NCBI GenBank assembly: GCA_011391015.1
Contig: JAABRH010000004.1
Coordinates: forward strand, 1-62,005
DNA length: 62,005 bases
Direction: 5' to 3'
DNA from: Sulfurovum sp.
GTDB lineage: Bacteria; Campylobacterota; Campylobacteria; Campylobacterales; Sulfurovaceae
Position numbers and translations under genes: made by a program. Under the pieces are notes generated by a model. It did not search any database and was not told the DNA's origin. It saw nothing but the letters and a program-made list of their open reading frames with translations. The first letter of the stretch is position 1; each line of letters begins with the position of its first letter. Shown here one piece after another: positions 43,915 through 51,720 of this stretch.

Positions 43915-44017
43915 AAGAGTCCTTGCTTGATATTTTTGAGTGATTATAACATAGCGATATAAGTTTTTGTTTTGATGAGTGATGTCGGATATCATTTCTT
44001 CTTTTTGAAAATATCGC

Positions 44018-44023
44018 TATAAT
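44018..44023 (+). promoter_or_regulatory. -10 element of the truncated haemoglobin gene
   Basis: TATAAT lies 85 bp before the GTG start, leaving a leader of about 78 nt with GC-containing segments that may fold. Confidence 0.5.
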
Positions 44024-44107
44024 CGCGTCCAAAAATAGTTTGCCTGCTTTGCGCTAAACAGCTCATACATGAAGCAGTTTGGCATAGTACAACAAAAAGG
44101 ATAAAGC

Positions 44108-44530
44108 GTGAAACTGCACCATACCATCACGCAAGAAAACATTGAAACACTCGTGACGCTCTTCTATCATGAAGCAATGAGAGATCCCTTGATCGGTCAT
44201 TTTTTTATACTCGAGCTCGGAGAAGATCTGGAAGGAGAAGAGTGGAAAGAACATATCGATCTCTTGGTAAACTTTTGGTCAACCGTACTTTTGGACAAGA
44301 ACTTGTACTACAGTGATCCCTATGGTCCCCATTTCACCATCGTGGGGCTTGAGGATGAACATTTCACCAGATGGTTGGAGCTTTTTTCACTCACAAGCGA
44401 TAAGGTCTATGTACCTCAAGTCGCTGCACACTTTAAGCAAAAAGGCTTGGAATATGCTCAAGATTTCATGCAAAGACTCAGTCAAGGCAAGGACAACAAT
44501 AATCTTAAAAGCAAAACAAGCTGGGAATAG
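44108..44530 (+). CDS. Group III truncated haemoglobin
   Basis: 140 residues. GTG start with AAGGA about 7 bp upstream. TrHbIII pattern: VTLFYHEAMRDPLIGHFF, WKEHIDLLVNFWSTVLL, GPHFTI, then LEDEHFTRWLELF, where the His is the probable proximal haem ligand. The Campylobacter jejuni relative (Ctb) handles oxygen or nitric oxide under low oxygen. The gene is convergent with serB. The long leader may be regulated; no NssR site was recognised. Confidence 0.9.
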   Translation: MKLHHTITQENIETLVTLFYHEAMRDPLIGHFFILELGEDLEGEEWKEHIDLLVNFWSTVLLDKNLYYSDPYGPHFTIVGLEDEHFTRWLELFSLTSDKVYVPQVAAHFKQKGLEYAQDFMQRLSQGKDNNNLKSKTSWE

Positions 44531-44539
44531 ACCCAGCCA

Positions 44540-45163
44540 TCATACTATTTTTAAGATCTCCCGCAAATCTTTCACATCTACGCAATGGGTCGCCGCTTCT
44601 TTCAGGATAGGTTTGGCACAAAATGCCACGCGTGTATCAGCATGGGCGAACATACTCAAGTCATTGGCGCCATCACCTACAACCAGTGTATCTTGACGAC
44701 TTATACCAAGCAGACTTTGTATGCGCAGGATCATATCGCCTTTGGCGGCAGAGTACATCATCTCACCTCCCACCTGTCCTGTGAGCACCCCATTTTCAGC
44801 ATGCAGAAAGTTTGAAAAATCAGCATCGATACCGAGTTTTTCGCATGCGGGTTTGGTTGCGTTTCTAAAACCGCCCGAGAAGCATACCACTCTATAGCCT
44901 TTCTCTTTCAACCCTGCTACCACTTCAGTAGCCCCTTGTATCATCGGAAGTGAGGCACAAATCTCATTGACTTTTTGTTCTTCCAGTCCTTCAAGTAAGG
45001 CCACTCTGGCTCTGAGTGCTTTGTAAAAATCCAACTCTCCTGACATCGCACGCTCGGTGATGGAGGCTACCTGAGCTTCAAGCCCCAGCGGACGGGCTAA
45101 AAAGTCTATCGTCTCACCATCCATAAGTGTCGAATCAAAATCAAAAACTGCCAGTTTGGACAT
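44540..45163 (-). CDS. serB: Phosphoserine phosphatase
   Basis: 207 residues. HAD hydrolase: DFDSTLMDGE carries the nucleophilic Asp and the acid Asp; VCFSGGFRNAT, KGDMILRI with the Lys, and VVGDGANDLSMFAHADTRVAF with the Mg-binding Asp pair. It makes serine from phosphoserine. No N-terminal ACT domain, as usual in the phylum. Divergent from metF. Confidence 0.96.
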   Translation of the reverse strand: MSKLAVFDFDSTLMDGETIDFLARPLGLEAQVASITERAMSGELDFYKALRARVALLEGLEEQKVNEICASLPMIQGATEVVAGLKEKGYRVVCFSGGFRNATKPACEKLGIDADFSNFLHAENGVLTGQVGGEMMYSAAKGDMILRIQSLLGISRQDTLVVGDGANDLSMFAHADTRVAFCAKPILKEAATHCVDVKDLREILKIV

Positions 45164-45194
45164 CTGTTGTACCTCTATGTATTATTTGGATAGA

Positions 45195-45215
45195 ATTATA
45201 GCAATAAAATATAAT
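45195..45215. promoter_or_regulatory. Divergent -10 elements of serB and metF
   Basis: ATTATA at 45195-45200 is a minus-strand TATAAT, 32 bp before serB; TATAAT at 45210-45215 on the plus strand is 19 bp before the metF ATG. The two promoters are nearly back to back. Confidence 0.5.
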
Positions 45216-45233
45216 AACCATAAAAGAAGTACC

Positions 45234-46151
45234 ATGTTTGAAAAATTTTGCGATGTTTTGTGTTTGGAGAAAAACTTTATCACGGTTGAAATAAACCCCC
45301 CTCATGGCGCGTCGATTGATGGTATCATTGAAGATATTAAAAAATATAATCTACATGAAAAAGTCACCGGATTCTCCTGCACGGACAATCCTTTAGCTAA
45401 GCTCAAAATGTCAGGGGTACTTTCTGCTATCAAAGTACAGCAGACCTTTGGAAAACCAGTCCTTGCTACGATGAGTATGCGTGACAAAAACAAACTGTCT
45501 TTGCAGTCCACCCTGCTGGGTGCCAATGATTTTGATCTGCGCTGCATCCTTGCACTCACCGGTGACCCTGCAAAATTTTCTGACCAACCCGATGTTAAAG
45601 GGGTGCTCGAACGCGACTCTACACTACTTTTAAGCATCATCCACCATCTCAACAAAGGCGTAGACTACAGCAACAAACAGCTCAATCCTCCGCCTAAACC
45701 TATCTACCCATTTGCCGTGAGCAATGCAACCGCCAAAGATATGAATAGTTTAAAAAAACGTATGATCAAAAAGCTCAATTATGGTGCGCGTGCCATCATC
45801 ACCCAGCCTGTGTATGATCTCGACAATGCCAAAGAACTTCTCTCACTCTTTGAAGAAGCAAAAGAAGAGAGCATCAGAGACACCGCCAAAGAAGCACAGT
45901 TGGTCTTGGGGCAGTTTCCCATCGTCCGCGCCAAAACTGCCAACTTCATCAACGACAAAGTTCCGGGTATCTCTGTGCCAAAAACCATCATTGATGAGAT
46001 GAATCTAGCCAGCATGGATGGTGAAGATAGGGAACAAGAAGTAGGATTTGCACTTTCCAAACGTATTTTTGATGAGATGATGGAACTGCATGGCAAGGTG
46101 CATTTGATGACGCATAATCGGTTTGATCTGTGCAGTGAGCTTATAGGTTAA
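45234..46151 (+). CDS. metF: Methylenetetrahydrofolate reductase family protein
   Basis: 305 residues from the ATG at 45234; a longer frame to 45156 overlaps serB and lacks a ribosome site. TIM-barrel MTHFR pattern: FITVEINPPHGA, LATMSMRDKNKLSLQSTLLGA, RCILALTGDPAKF, PFAVSN, and GARAIITQPVYD, with the PGISVPKTIIDEM region. It reduces methylene-THF for methionine synthesis. Somewhat diverged from E. coli MetF, so a variant electron donor is possible. Confidence 0.85.
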   Translation: MFEKFCDVLCLEKNFITVEINPPHGASIDGIIEDIKKYNLHEKVTGFSCTDNPLAKLKMSGVLSAIKVQQTFGKPVLATMSMRDKNKLSLQSTLLGANDFDLRCILALTGDPAKFSDQPDVKGVLERDSTLLLSIIHHLNKGVDYSNKQLNPPPKPIYPFAVSNATAKDMNSLKKRMIKKLNYGARAIITQPVYDLDNAKELLSLFEEAKEESIRDTAKEAQLVLGQFPIVRAKTANFINDKVPGISVPKTIIDEMNLASMDGEDREQEVGFALSKRIFDEMMELHGKVHLMTHNRFDLCSELIG

Positions 46152-46184
46152 TCTGCTATACTCTGTTAAAAAATAGGAGAGTCT

Positions 46185-46478
46185 ATGTCTGAATTAAAAA
46201 AGTTTCGTCTTATCAATAAAATCGAGGGTATCTCCTTTATCATCCTGATCTTTATTGCGATGCCGCTCAAATATAGCTTTGGGTACCCTATGGCTACAAA
46301 GATTGTGGGTATGCTGCACGGTGTACTTGTTTTTGCCTTTTTGTATCAAATCATGGAAGCAAAAAAGGAAGCTGAATTTACTTGGAAGGAGACAGGTCTC
46401 TATACCCTCCTCTCTTTAGTGCCTTTTGGTTCTTTCTACACGGACAAACTGCTTGCCAAAAAGATGACAACCGCATAA
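46185..46478 (+). CDS. DUF3817 membrane protein
   Basis: 97 residues with three membrane helices (EGISFIILIFIAMPLKY; TKIVGMLHGVLVFAFLYQIM; TGLYTLLSLVPFGSFYTD), typical of DUF3817. Function unknown. AGGAGA Shine-Dalgarno and a TATACT -10-like element upstream. Its 3' end overlaps the convergent DedA-like gene by 43 bp. Confidence 0.8.
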   Translation: MSELKKFRLINKIEGISFIILIFIAMPLKYSFGYPMATKIVGMLHGVLVFAFLYQIMEAKKEAEFTWKETGLYTLLSLVPFGSFYTDKLLAKKMTTA

Positions 46479-46858
46479 CGCACCCCTTTGGCTAGAGCGA
46501 CAATGAGTACAAAACGCTTAAAGCTGTAGCCCAGTACACCTGCGATGAACGTCAACGGATCTCCGATGATGGGCATCCATGACAGCAACAGTGTCCATCC
46601 TCCATACTTTTCAAAAAACACTTTTGCATTTTTCATCTTCTTGGCAGATACAACTTCCTTTTTTTCAAGATAGCCCTCACCTTTTAGTCCAAGCCAATAG
46701 TTTAACACTGACCCCAATGTATTGCCCAGAGTTGCAACACTCCATAGCAACAAAACGCTGTCGTACTGCGATACATCATAAAGAAGCAGCGCTTCGCTTC
46801 CCATAGGCAGCAAGGTAGCAGAAAAAAAGGCTGTTGCAAAGAGTGTGATGTAAACCAT
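46436..46858 (-). CDS. DedA/YqaA-like membrane protein
   Basis: 140 residues. SNARE-associated/VTT family pattern: FFSATLLPMGSEALLL, GNTLGSVLNYWLGLKG, FEKYGGWTLLLSWMPIIGDPLTFIAGVLGYSFKRFVLIVALAKGVRYAVV. The YqaA group is a short relative of DedA, thought to flip or move lipids. The start overlaps the stop of the LpxH-like gene by 1 bp, so they are coupled. Confidence 0.85.
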   Translation of the reverse strand: MVYITLFATAFFSATLLPMGSEALLLYDVSQYDSVLLLWSVATLGNTLGSVLNYWLGLKGEGYLEKKEVVSAKKMKNAKVFFEKYGGWTLLLSWMPIIGDPLTFIAGVLGYSFKRFVLIVALAKGVRYAVVIFLASSLSV

Positions 46859-47541
46859 TAGAGTCGCTTAAAGACGAGCGTGCCCTCTTCTACTACCCCT
46901 ACTTTGCCTTGACATGCCAATGATGGCAGAGAGATGTATTTGCCCACAACTCTAGCTTGGTGGAAATGCCCTTCTATGACCAAATCTGCTTCAGTATAGT
47001 GCTTCAAAATGGCTGCTACTCTTTTTTCAAATCCGTCAAAGGAAAAACAGATCTGCTTAGAGGAGAGTTTTTGCATCCGATGGGTGATGATTGATTTTTC
47101 AAAAGGTTTAAGCAGGTTCAGTGTGATTTTATTACGTAACGCTTTGCAGTAAAGAGTGTAAAGAAAACCCGTGGCATATTTGTCTCCATGTGAAATGGCT
47201 ACTTTTTTTCCTGCAAGTTCAAAACGTACAGGCTGCATTTCTCTGGGGTAAACGTGACAACTCGGGAACAATTCTTCCAGGCAAAAATCATGGTTGCCTT
47301 CAAAGTAGTGTATCTCTATTTTTTGGGAAAGCTTTTGTATGAGGGTTATGGCTTCGTGTGAAAAAGTCTGGATGAACTCATTATACCCAAAGAGCAGATC
47401 AAAGTTATCGCCCATCAAAAAGAGTTGTCGGGTTTGGATGGTACCGCTGTCAAGCTTTTGAAGCAGCTCTAAAAAAGCATCTCCATGATGAGGATAATGT
47501 GAATCCGCAATAAATAGGGCATTTTCTTTTATCTCAATCAT
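46858..47541 (-). CDS. lpxH: UDP-2,3-diacylglucosamine diphosphatase-like metallophosphatase
   Basis: 227 residues. Metallophosphoesterase motifs: ADSHYPHHGD, FLMGDNFDLLFGY, FEGNHDFCLEELFP, AISHGDKYA and VIEGHFHQARV. Order and length fit LpxH, which cleaves UDP-diacylglucosamine in lipid A synthesis. Another calcineurin-like phosphatase is the alternative. First gene of a pair with the DedA-like gene. Confidence 0.8.
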   Translation of the reverse strand: MIEIKENALFIADSHYPHHGDAFLELLQKLDSGTIQTRQLFLMGDNFDLLFGYNEFIQTFSHEAITLIQKLSQKIEIHYFEGNHDFCLEELFPSCHVYPREMQPVRFELAGKKVAISHGDKYATGFLYTLYCKALRNKITLNLLKPFEKSIITHRMQKLSSKQICFSFDGFEKRVAAILKHYTEADLVIEGHFHQARVVGKYISLPSLACQGKVGVVEEGTLVFKRL

Positions 47542-47560
47542 TGAGCCTTCCTGTATTAAT

Positions 47561-47624
47561 CACGCAAAGCGTGCCTTTGTTGTGGCGAACGTCTTTGAAA
47601 GCGAAGCGATTCGAGAGCCACAAC
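47561..47624. other. Palindromic structures in the lpxH-argC spacer
   Basis: The 182-bp spacer (47542-47723) holds CACGC-AAA-GCGTG (47561-47573) and GTTGTGGC/GCCACAAC (47579-47586 and 47617-47624). On the plus strand the latter is followed by GCTTTTTT, a terminator-like form, although no plus-strand gene is nearby. A C/G-rich inner loop (AAGCGAAGCGATTCG) could also fold. Confidence 0.5.
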
Positions 47625-47723
47625 GCTTTTTTGCTTCGTTTTTTCTAAAAAAATGAAGAGAGAAACAATACCTCAATTCAAATGAAAGGAAATCAAAACA
47701 AAAAAATATAAACAATAAACTTA

Positions 47724-48731
47724 TTACGGCACATACGCTATAACAGGCAACCCCATACCCTCGTCATATCCGCACATCAGATTTGCAGCTGCAAGTGCTT
47801 GTGAACTAGCACCTCGTAACAGGTTATCAATGGCAGAACTCACAAAGAGTGCATTGCCATTTTTAGCAGCGAAGATGTCACAAAAATGGGTTCCGGACGT
47901 ACTTTTAATGTCAACTGGGTTTTCTCTGATACGTACAAAAGCATCATTGGCATAGTGTTTTTTAAGGACTTCCAGCGGGTCGATGTTCTCTTTGAGTGTG
48001 GCATACACAGACACCAGTTCACCGCGGGTGGCAGGTATAAGATGGGGCACAAAATTGACCGACATCTTTACACCGTGTATTTTTTCTATCTTCTCTGCAA
48101 TTTCCGGTGCATGGCGGTGTTTGAGCGGGTTGTAGGCAAAAATATTGTCATTGATGTTCACAAAATGTGTCATCTCACTCAAGGCTTTTCCCGCACCGCT
48201 AACACCCGATTTTGCATCGACAAACAAAGGTGCATTCGTATCAAGATAAGGAATAAACGGCAAGATACCCAGCAGAGTTGCTGTGGGATAACAGCCTGGA
48301 CCTGCAGCAAGATTGGTGGTTTTGAGCGCTTCTCTATAGTACTCGATGAGCGCATATACACTCTTGGGTAGGTGTGCTATGTCTTCATGCGTACAATAGT
48401 GGGCTTCATACGTCTCAAGCTCCAAGCGATAATCCGCAGAGAGATCCACCACTTTTACCCCTTTATCGAGGAGTTCTTTGGCAAAACCCATTGATGCCTT
48501 GTGGGGGAGTGCGAGAAACACCAGTTCGCAACTTTGTGCGACCACTGATGCATCGGCTTTTTCTACAGGCAAACTGATGACATCCAGTAAGGAGGGATGA
48601 AGCTGCTCTATCATCACATCACCCTGAGTGGTGGCAAGGTAGTTTAGCTTGAAGCCCTGATGGTTGAGTAACAGTTTAACCAACTCAAGACCCGTATATC
48701 CACTTGCTCCGACAACGCCTACATTTATCAC
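47724..48731 (-). CDS. argC: N-acetyl-gamma-glutamyl-phosphate reductase
   Basis: 335 residues. NADPH-binding VGVVGASGYTGLELVKLLLNH at the N-terminus; catalytic Cys in AAGPGCYPTATLLGI; DAKSGVSGAGKAL; HRHAPEI and FVPHLIPATRGELVS. Third step of arginine synthesis. Preceded by greA on the same strand with a 12-bp gap. Confidence 0.97.
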   Translation of the reverse strand: MINVGVVGASGYTGLELVKLLLNHQGFKLNYLATTQGDVMIEQLHPSLLDVISLPVEKADASVVAQSCELVFLALPHKASMGFAKELLDKGVKVVDLSADYRLELETYEAHYCTHEDIAHLPKSVYALIEYYREALKTTNLAAGPGCYPTATLLGILPFIPYLDTNAPLFVDAKSGVSGAGKALSEMTHFVNINDNIFAYNPLKHRHAPEIAEKIEKIHGVKMSVNFVPHLIPATRGELVSVYATLKENIDPLEVLKKHYANDAFVRIRENPVDIKSTSGTHFCDIFAAKNGNALFVSSAIDNLLRGASSQALAAANLMCGYDEGMGLPVIAYVP

Positions 48732-48743
48732 AATATGCCCTTT

Positions 48744-49232
48744 TTACCCTAAGATAATCTCTTTAAACAACACTTCTTCAATGTCATACTTTTTGGTACC
48801 GCTAGGAAGTACCAACTCAACCTCGTCGCCCTCTTCCTTGCCCAACAGTGCGCGTGCCATAGGAGATTGGATAGAGATGAGTCCTTTTGAGGGGTTGGAC
48901 TCTTTGCCTCCTACAATCGTATATATCAGCTCTTCTTCACTGCACTGATCACTCAGACACACCGTTGAGCCAAAACTGATGCGTATATGCTCAAATGTCG
49001 AGGGGTCTACCACCTGAGCGCGCCCTACAACATCTGTAAGCTCAGCAATGCGCGCTTCCATGAGCCCCTGTTTTTCTTTGGCTGCGTGATACTCTGCATT
49101 TTCTTTCAAGTCTCCCAGCGCTCTTGCTTCATCGATCACAGTTGCGATGGTGACACGTTCTGTTGTTTTGAGGTGCTCAAGCTCTTTTGAAAGTTTGATG
49201 TACGTTACTTGTAACATGGGCTCTTTTTGCAC
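48744..49232 (-). CDS. greA: Transcription elongation factor GreA
   Basis: 162 residues. N-terminal coiled coil (LSKELEHLKTTERVTIATVIDEARALGDLKENAEYHAAKEKQ) with the acidic tip GDLKENAEY, and a C-terminal FKBP-like domain (GLISIQSPMARALLGKEEGDEVEL). Rescues backtracked RNA polymerase. Start either 49232 or the internal Met at 49217. Divergent from surE. Confidence 0.97.
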   Translation of the reverse strand: MQKEPMLQVTYIKLSKELEHLKTTERVTIATVIDEARALGDLKENAEYHAAKEKQGLMEARIAELTDVVGRAQVVDPSTFEHIRISFGSTVCLSDQCSEEELIYTIVGGKESNPSKGLISIQSPMARALLGKEEGDEVELVLPSGTKKYDIEEVLFKEIILG

Positions 49233-49264
49233 AGTGATTCCTTTTATGCTTTAGTAGAATGAAT

Positions 49265-49286
49265 ATTATACCAAAAAGGTTATAAT
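49265..49286. promoter_or_regulatory. Divergent -10 elements of greA and surE
   Basis: ATTATA at 49265-49270 is a minus-strand TATAAT 33 bp before greA; TATAAT at 49281-49286 is 30 bp before the surE ATG. Confidence 0.55.
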
Positions 49287-49315
49287 GGCGGTGAAATCTA
49301 CTACAAAGTTAAAAA

Positions 49316-50095
49316 ATGAAGCAAATACTGATTACCAATGATGACGGGTTTGAGTCTGAAGGACTTTTGGCACTTGCAGAAGCACTCAGACCTTTGGGTC
49401 ATGTTACAGTGGTTGCACCCACTACTGAGAAATCGGCCTGCGGACACTCACTGACACTCACTAGACCGCTCAATTTTGTAGAAGTGGATGACAATTTTTA
49501 CAAACTTGATGACGGCACGCCCACAGACTGTGTATTTCTTTCTCTCAATAAGCTCTTCACCAAAGAAAACAGACCAGACATCGTCATCTCAGGCATCAAT
49601 ATCGGCTCAAATATGGGTGAAGATATCACCTACTCAGGTACTGCCTCGGCTGCTATGGAAGCGGTGCTTCAGGGTATCCCAGCCATCGCTATCTCGCAAG
49701 TCTATAAAAACGGTGGTGAGAGCATCGCTGAACATGGTTACGCACTGGCTAAAGAGAGTATTGCAACACTGGTCAAAAAGATCTTTGAAAAAGAGTTTCC
49801 CCTTCCTCCACGCAAATTTCTCAACGTCAACATTCCCCCTCTCTTGCCTTCAGCGTGTAAAGGCTTTAAAGTAACCCGTGCAGGGAATCGACTCTATGGA
49901 CACCATGCAGAAGTACACCACAACCCACGCGGCAAAGAGTACTACTGGATAGGATTGCCTGCCTTGGGATGGATGGAAACACAAGGGCATGTCACAGACT
50001 TTGAAGCCATCAATGACGGGTATGTGTCCGTCACGCCTGTACATTTGGACATGACAAGCTATGATGATATCAATTCATTAAACGAATGGATATAA
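49316..50095 (+). CDS. surE: 5'-nucleotidase SurE
   Basis: 259 residues. Metal site ITNDDGFESEGLLAL, the SACGHSLTL loop, DGTPTDCVFLSL, SGINIGSNMGEDITYSGTASAAMEA. It dephosphorylates nucleoside monophosphates, and in other bacteria also short polyphosphates. Followed at a distance of 3 bp by tcdA, so they are an operon. Confidence 0.97.
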   Translation: MKQILITNDDGFESEGLLALAEALRPLGHVTVVAPTTEKSACGHSLTLTRPLNFVEVDDNFYKLDDGTPTDCVFLSLNKLFTKENRPDIVISGINIGSNMGEDITYSGTASAAMEAVLQGIPAIAISQVYKNGGESIAEHGYALAKESIATLVKKIFEKEFPLPPRKFLNVNIPPLLPSACKGFKVTRAGNRLYGHHAEVHHNPRGKEYYWIGLPALGWMETQGHVTDFEAINDGYVSVTPVHLDMTSYDDINSLNEWI

Positions 50096-50098
50096 ATC

Positions 50099-50734
50099 AT
50101 GAGATTTGAACGCTGCCGGATGCTCTTTGGAGAGGAAAATTTTGACAAGTTGCAGCAGGCAAAGATACTCATCTTGGGCGTAGGCGGTGTGGGGAGTTAC
50201 GCGCTTGACTGTCTGTATCGTTCAGGGGTTCATGACATTACCATTTTGGACTTTGATGTGTATGATGAAAGCAACCGTAACAGACAGATAGGCTCTGATG
50301 CAGTGGGCAAAAGTAAAGTTAACACCCTAGCAAGCCTCTACCCCGGCATCAAAACCATCGAACAGCGTATGGATATGGCGTGGGTGGCAACTTTTGATTT
50401 TGAGCCTTATGATCTCATCATCGATGCAGCTGACACGACCAAAGTCAAGATAGAAATAGCCAAAATATGCTACAAAAAGCTCATCATGGCTCTAGGTTCA
50501 GCCAAACGCTACGATACCAACAAAATTGAAGTCGCTTCCATCTGGAAAACCCACGGTGATGCTCTGGCTAAAAAAATACGCGATGAACTCAAAAAAGCCA
50601 AATTTAACAAAAACTTCACTGTTGTCTTTTCACCCGAAGAAGACAAATGTAAAGTCAAAGGCTCTTGTGTCGCCGTTACAGGTGCTGTGGGTCTAACTGT
50701 TTGTTCTGAAGTGATCAAAAAAATACTGCACTAA
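50099..50734 (+). CDS. tcdA: ThiF/MoeB-family protein, tRNA t6A dehydratase-like
   Basis: 211 residues. E1-like ATP-binding ILGVGGVGSYALDCLYRSGVHDITILDFDVYDESNRNRQ, then IDAADTTKVKIEIAKICYKK and a C-terminal GSCVAVTGAVGLTVCSEVIKKI. Length and order fit TcdA (CsdL), which cyclises t6A in tRNA. Other ThiF/HesA enzymes are possible. Confidence 0.85.
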   Translation: MRFERCRMLFGEENFDKLQQAKILILGVGGVGSYALDCLYRSGVHDITILDFDVYDESNRNRQIGSDAVGKSKVNTLASLYPGIKTIEQRMDMAWVATFDFEPYDLIIDAADTTKVKIEIAKICYKKLIMALGSAKRYDTNKIEVASIWKTHGDALAKKIRDELKKAKFNKNFTVVFSPEEDKCKVKGSCVAVTGAVGLTVCSEVIKKILH

Positions 50735-50742
50735 AGAATGCT

Positions 50743-51195
50743 TTAGTGTATCTTCACCAATTTCTCCACCTTCACCTTTGCAACACCCGGACCTATAAGC
50801 CCTAACTGTTTTGCTGCGGCAACTGAAATATCTACGACCCTGCTCCTGCTAAATGGTCCCCTGTCGTTTACCTTCACTAAGACACTTTTTCCCGTCTTAA
50901 CCATCGTCACACGGATGATGGTACCAAAGGGAAACGAGCGATGGGCTGCGGTATAAAGACGTGTATCACACACTTCGCCACTGGCTGTACGTCTACCGTG
51001 AAAGCACTTGGCATAGTAGGATGCATTACCAACCTGGGGTTTTGTTTTGGTATCGACACGATAGTTTTTTGCATCATAGGTTAATGGCGTAGACTCTTTT
51101 TTGGGGTGCTTCTTTGCATCAAGCTGAGAGGTTGTCGCACAGCCTGAAAAAAGCGCTGCAGAGGCTAAAAGCACCAAAATCTTACGGTTAAACAT
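50743..51195 (-). CDS. rlpA: RlpA-like septal/peptidoglycan lytic lipoprotein
   Basis: 150 residues from the ATG at 51195, which overlaps the mscL stop. Lipoprotein signal MFNRKILVLLASAALFSGC. A double-psi beta-barrel domain: GNASYYAKCFHGRRTASGEVCD, AAHRSFPFGTIIRVTMVKTGKSVLVKVNDRGPFSRSRVVDIS, with the catalytic Asp in VNDRGPF. RlpA cleaves denuded glycan strands. It lacks a SPOR domain. Confidence 0.92.
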   Translation of the reverse strand: MFNRKILVLLASAALFSGCATTSQLDAKKHPKKESTPLTYDAKNYRVDTKTKPQVGNASYYAKCFHGRRTASGEVCDTRLYTAAHRSFPFGTIIRVTMVKTGKSVLVKVNDRGPFSRSRVVDISVAAAKQLGLIGPGVAKVKVEKLVKIH

Positions 51196-51619
51196 GGATA
51201 TTGCCACAATGTCCGCATTTTTTCGCTGCAAGCGGTATGGTTTCTGCACATTCACCGCAAACTTTTGTTGTCACATCAACCGTTTCTTTGGATGCTTTGA
51301 GTTTATTGTATCCTTTGATGAACATGAACACCACAAACCCTAAAATGATAAAAGAAATGACATCATTGATGAATAAACCGTATTTTATAGCAGGGGCGCC
51401 GGCTTTATCTAATGCTTCCATACTAGCGTAGGTATTGCCATCAAGCGCGATGAAGAGTTGAGAAAAATCAACTTTTCCCATCAGCATACCCACAGGTGGC
51501 ATCACCACATTGGCAACCATTGATTTGACAACCGTTGCAAAGGCACCACCAAAAATGAAACCCACCGCCATATCGACCATATTTCCCTGAACGAGAAATT
51601 TTTTAAATTCTTCCAACAT
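51188..51619 (-). CDS. mscL: Large-conductance mechanosensitive channel with C-terminal zinc ribbon
   Basis: 143 residues. N-terminal FKKFLVQGNMVDMAVGFIFGGAFATVVKSMVANVVMPPVGMLMGKVDF is the MscL pore helix; a second helix is FINDVISFIILGFVVFMFIKGYNKL. The usual cytoplasmic helix is replaced by or followed by VCGECAETIPLAAKKCGHCG, a four-Cys zinc-ribbon-like tail. Opens under membrane tension to release solutes. Coupled to rlpA by an 8-bp overlap. Confidence 0.95.
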   Translation of the reverse strand: MLEEFKKFLVQGNMVDMAVGFIFGGAFATVVKSMVANVVMPPVGMLMGKVDFSQLFIALDGNTYASMEALDKAGAPAIKYGLFINDVISFIILGFVVFMFIKGYNKLKASKETVDVTTKVCGECAETIPLAAKKCGHCGNIHV

Positions 51620-51690
51620 ACTTCTTCCTTTTTATAAAATGTAAAATATTATAGTATAAAATATGAAAAAAATGCTTGAAGAGTTGTAAC

Positions 51691-51712
51691 CTCCTTGTTA
51701 GATTTCAAGGAG
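51691..51712 (-). terminator. Stem-loop after ccsBA
   Basis: CTCCTTG and CAAGGAG form a 7-bp stem with an 8-nt loop, 9 bp beyond the ccsBA stop. There is no T-run; moderate terminator candidate. Confidence 0.4.
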
Positions 51713-51720
51713 ATTAGAAG

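Noticed and set aside
43915-43995. N-terminal extension of the ABC exporter
   Set aside because: It lacks a ribosome site and does not resemble exporter N-termini; TTG 43914 with AAGGA fits better, although this start remains uncertain.
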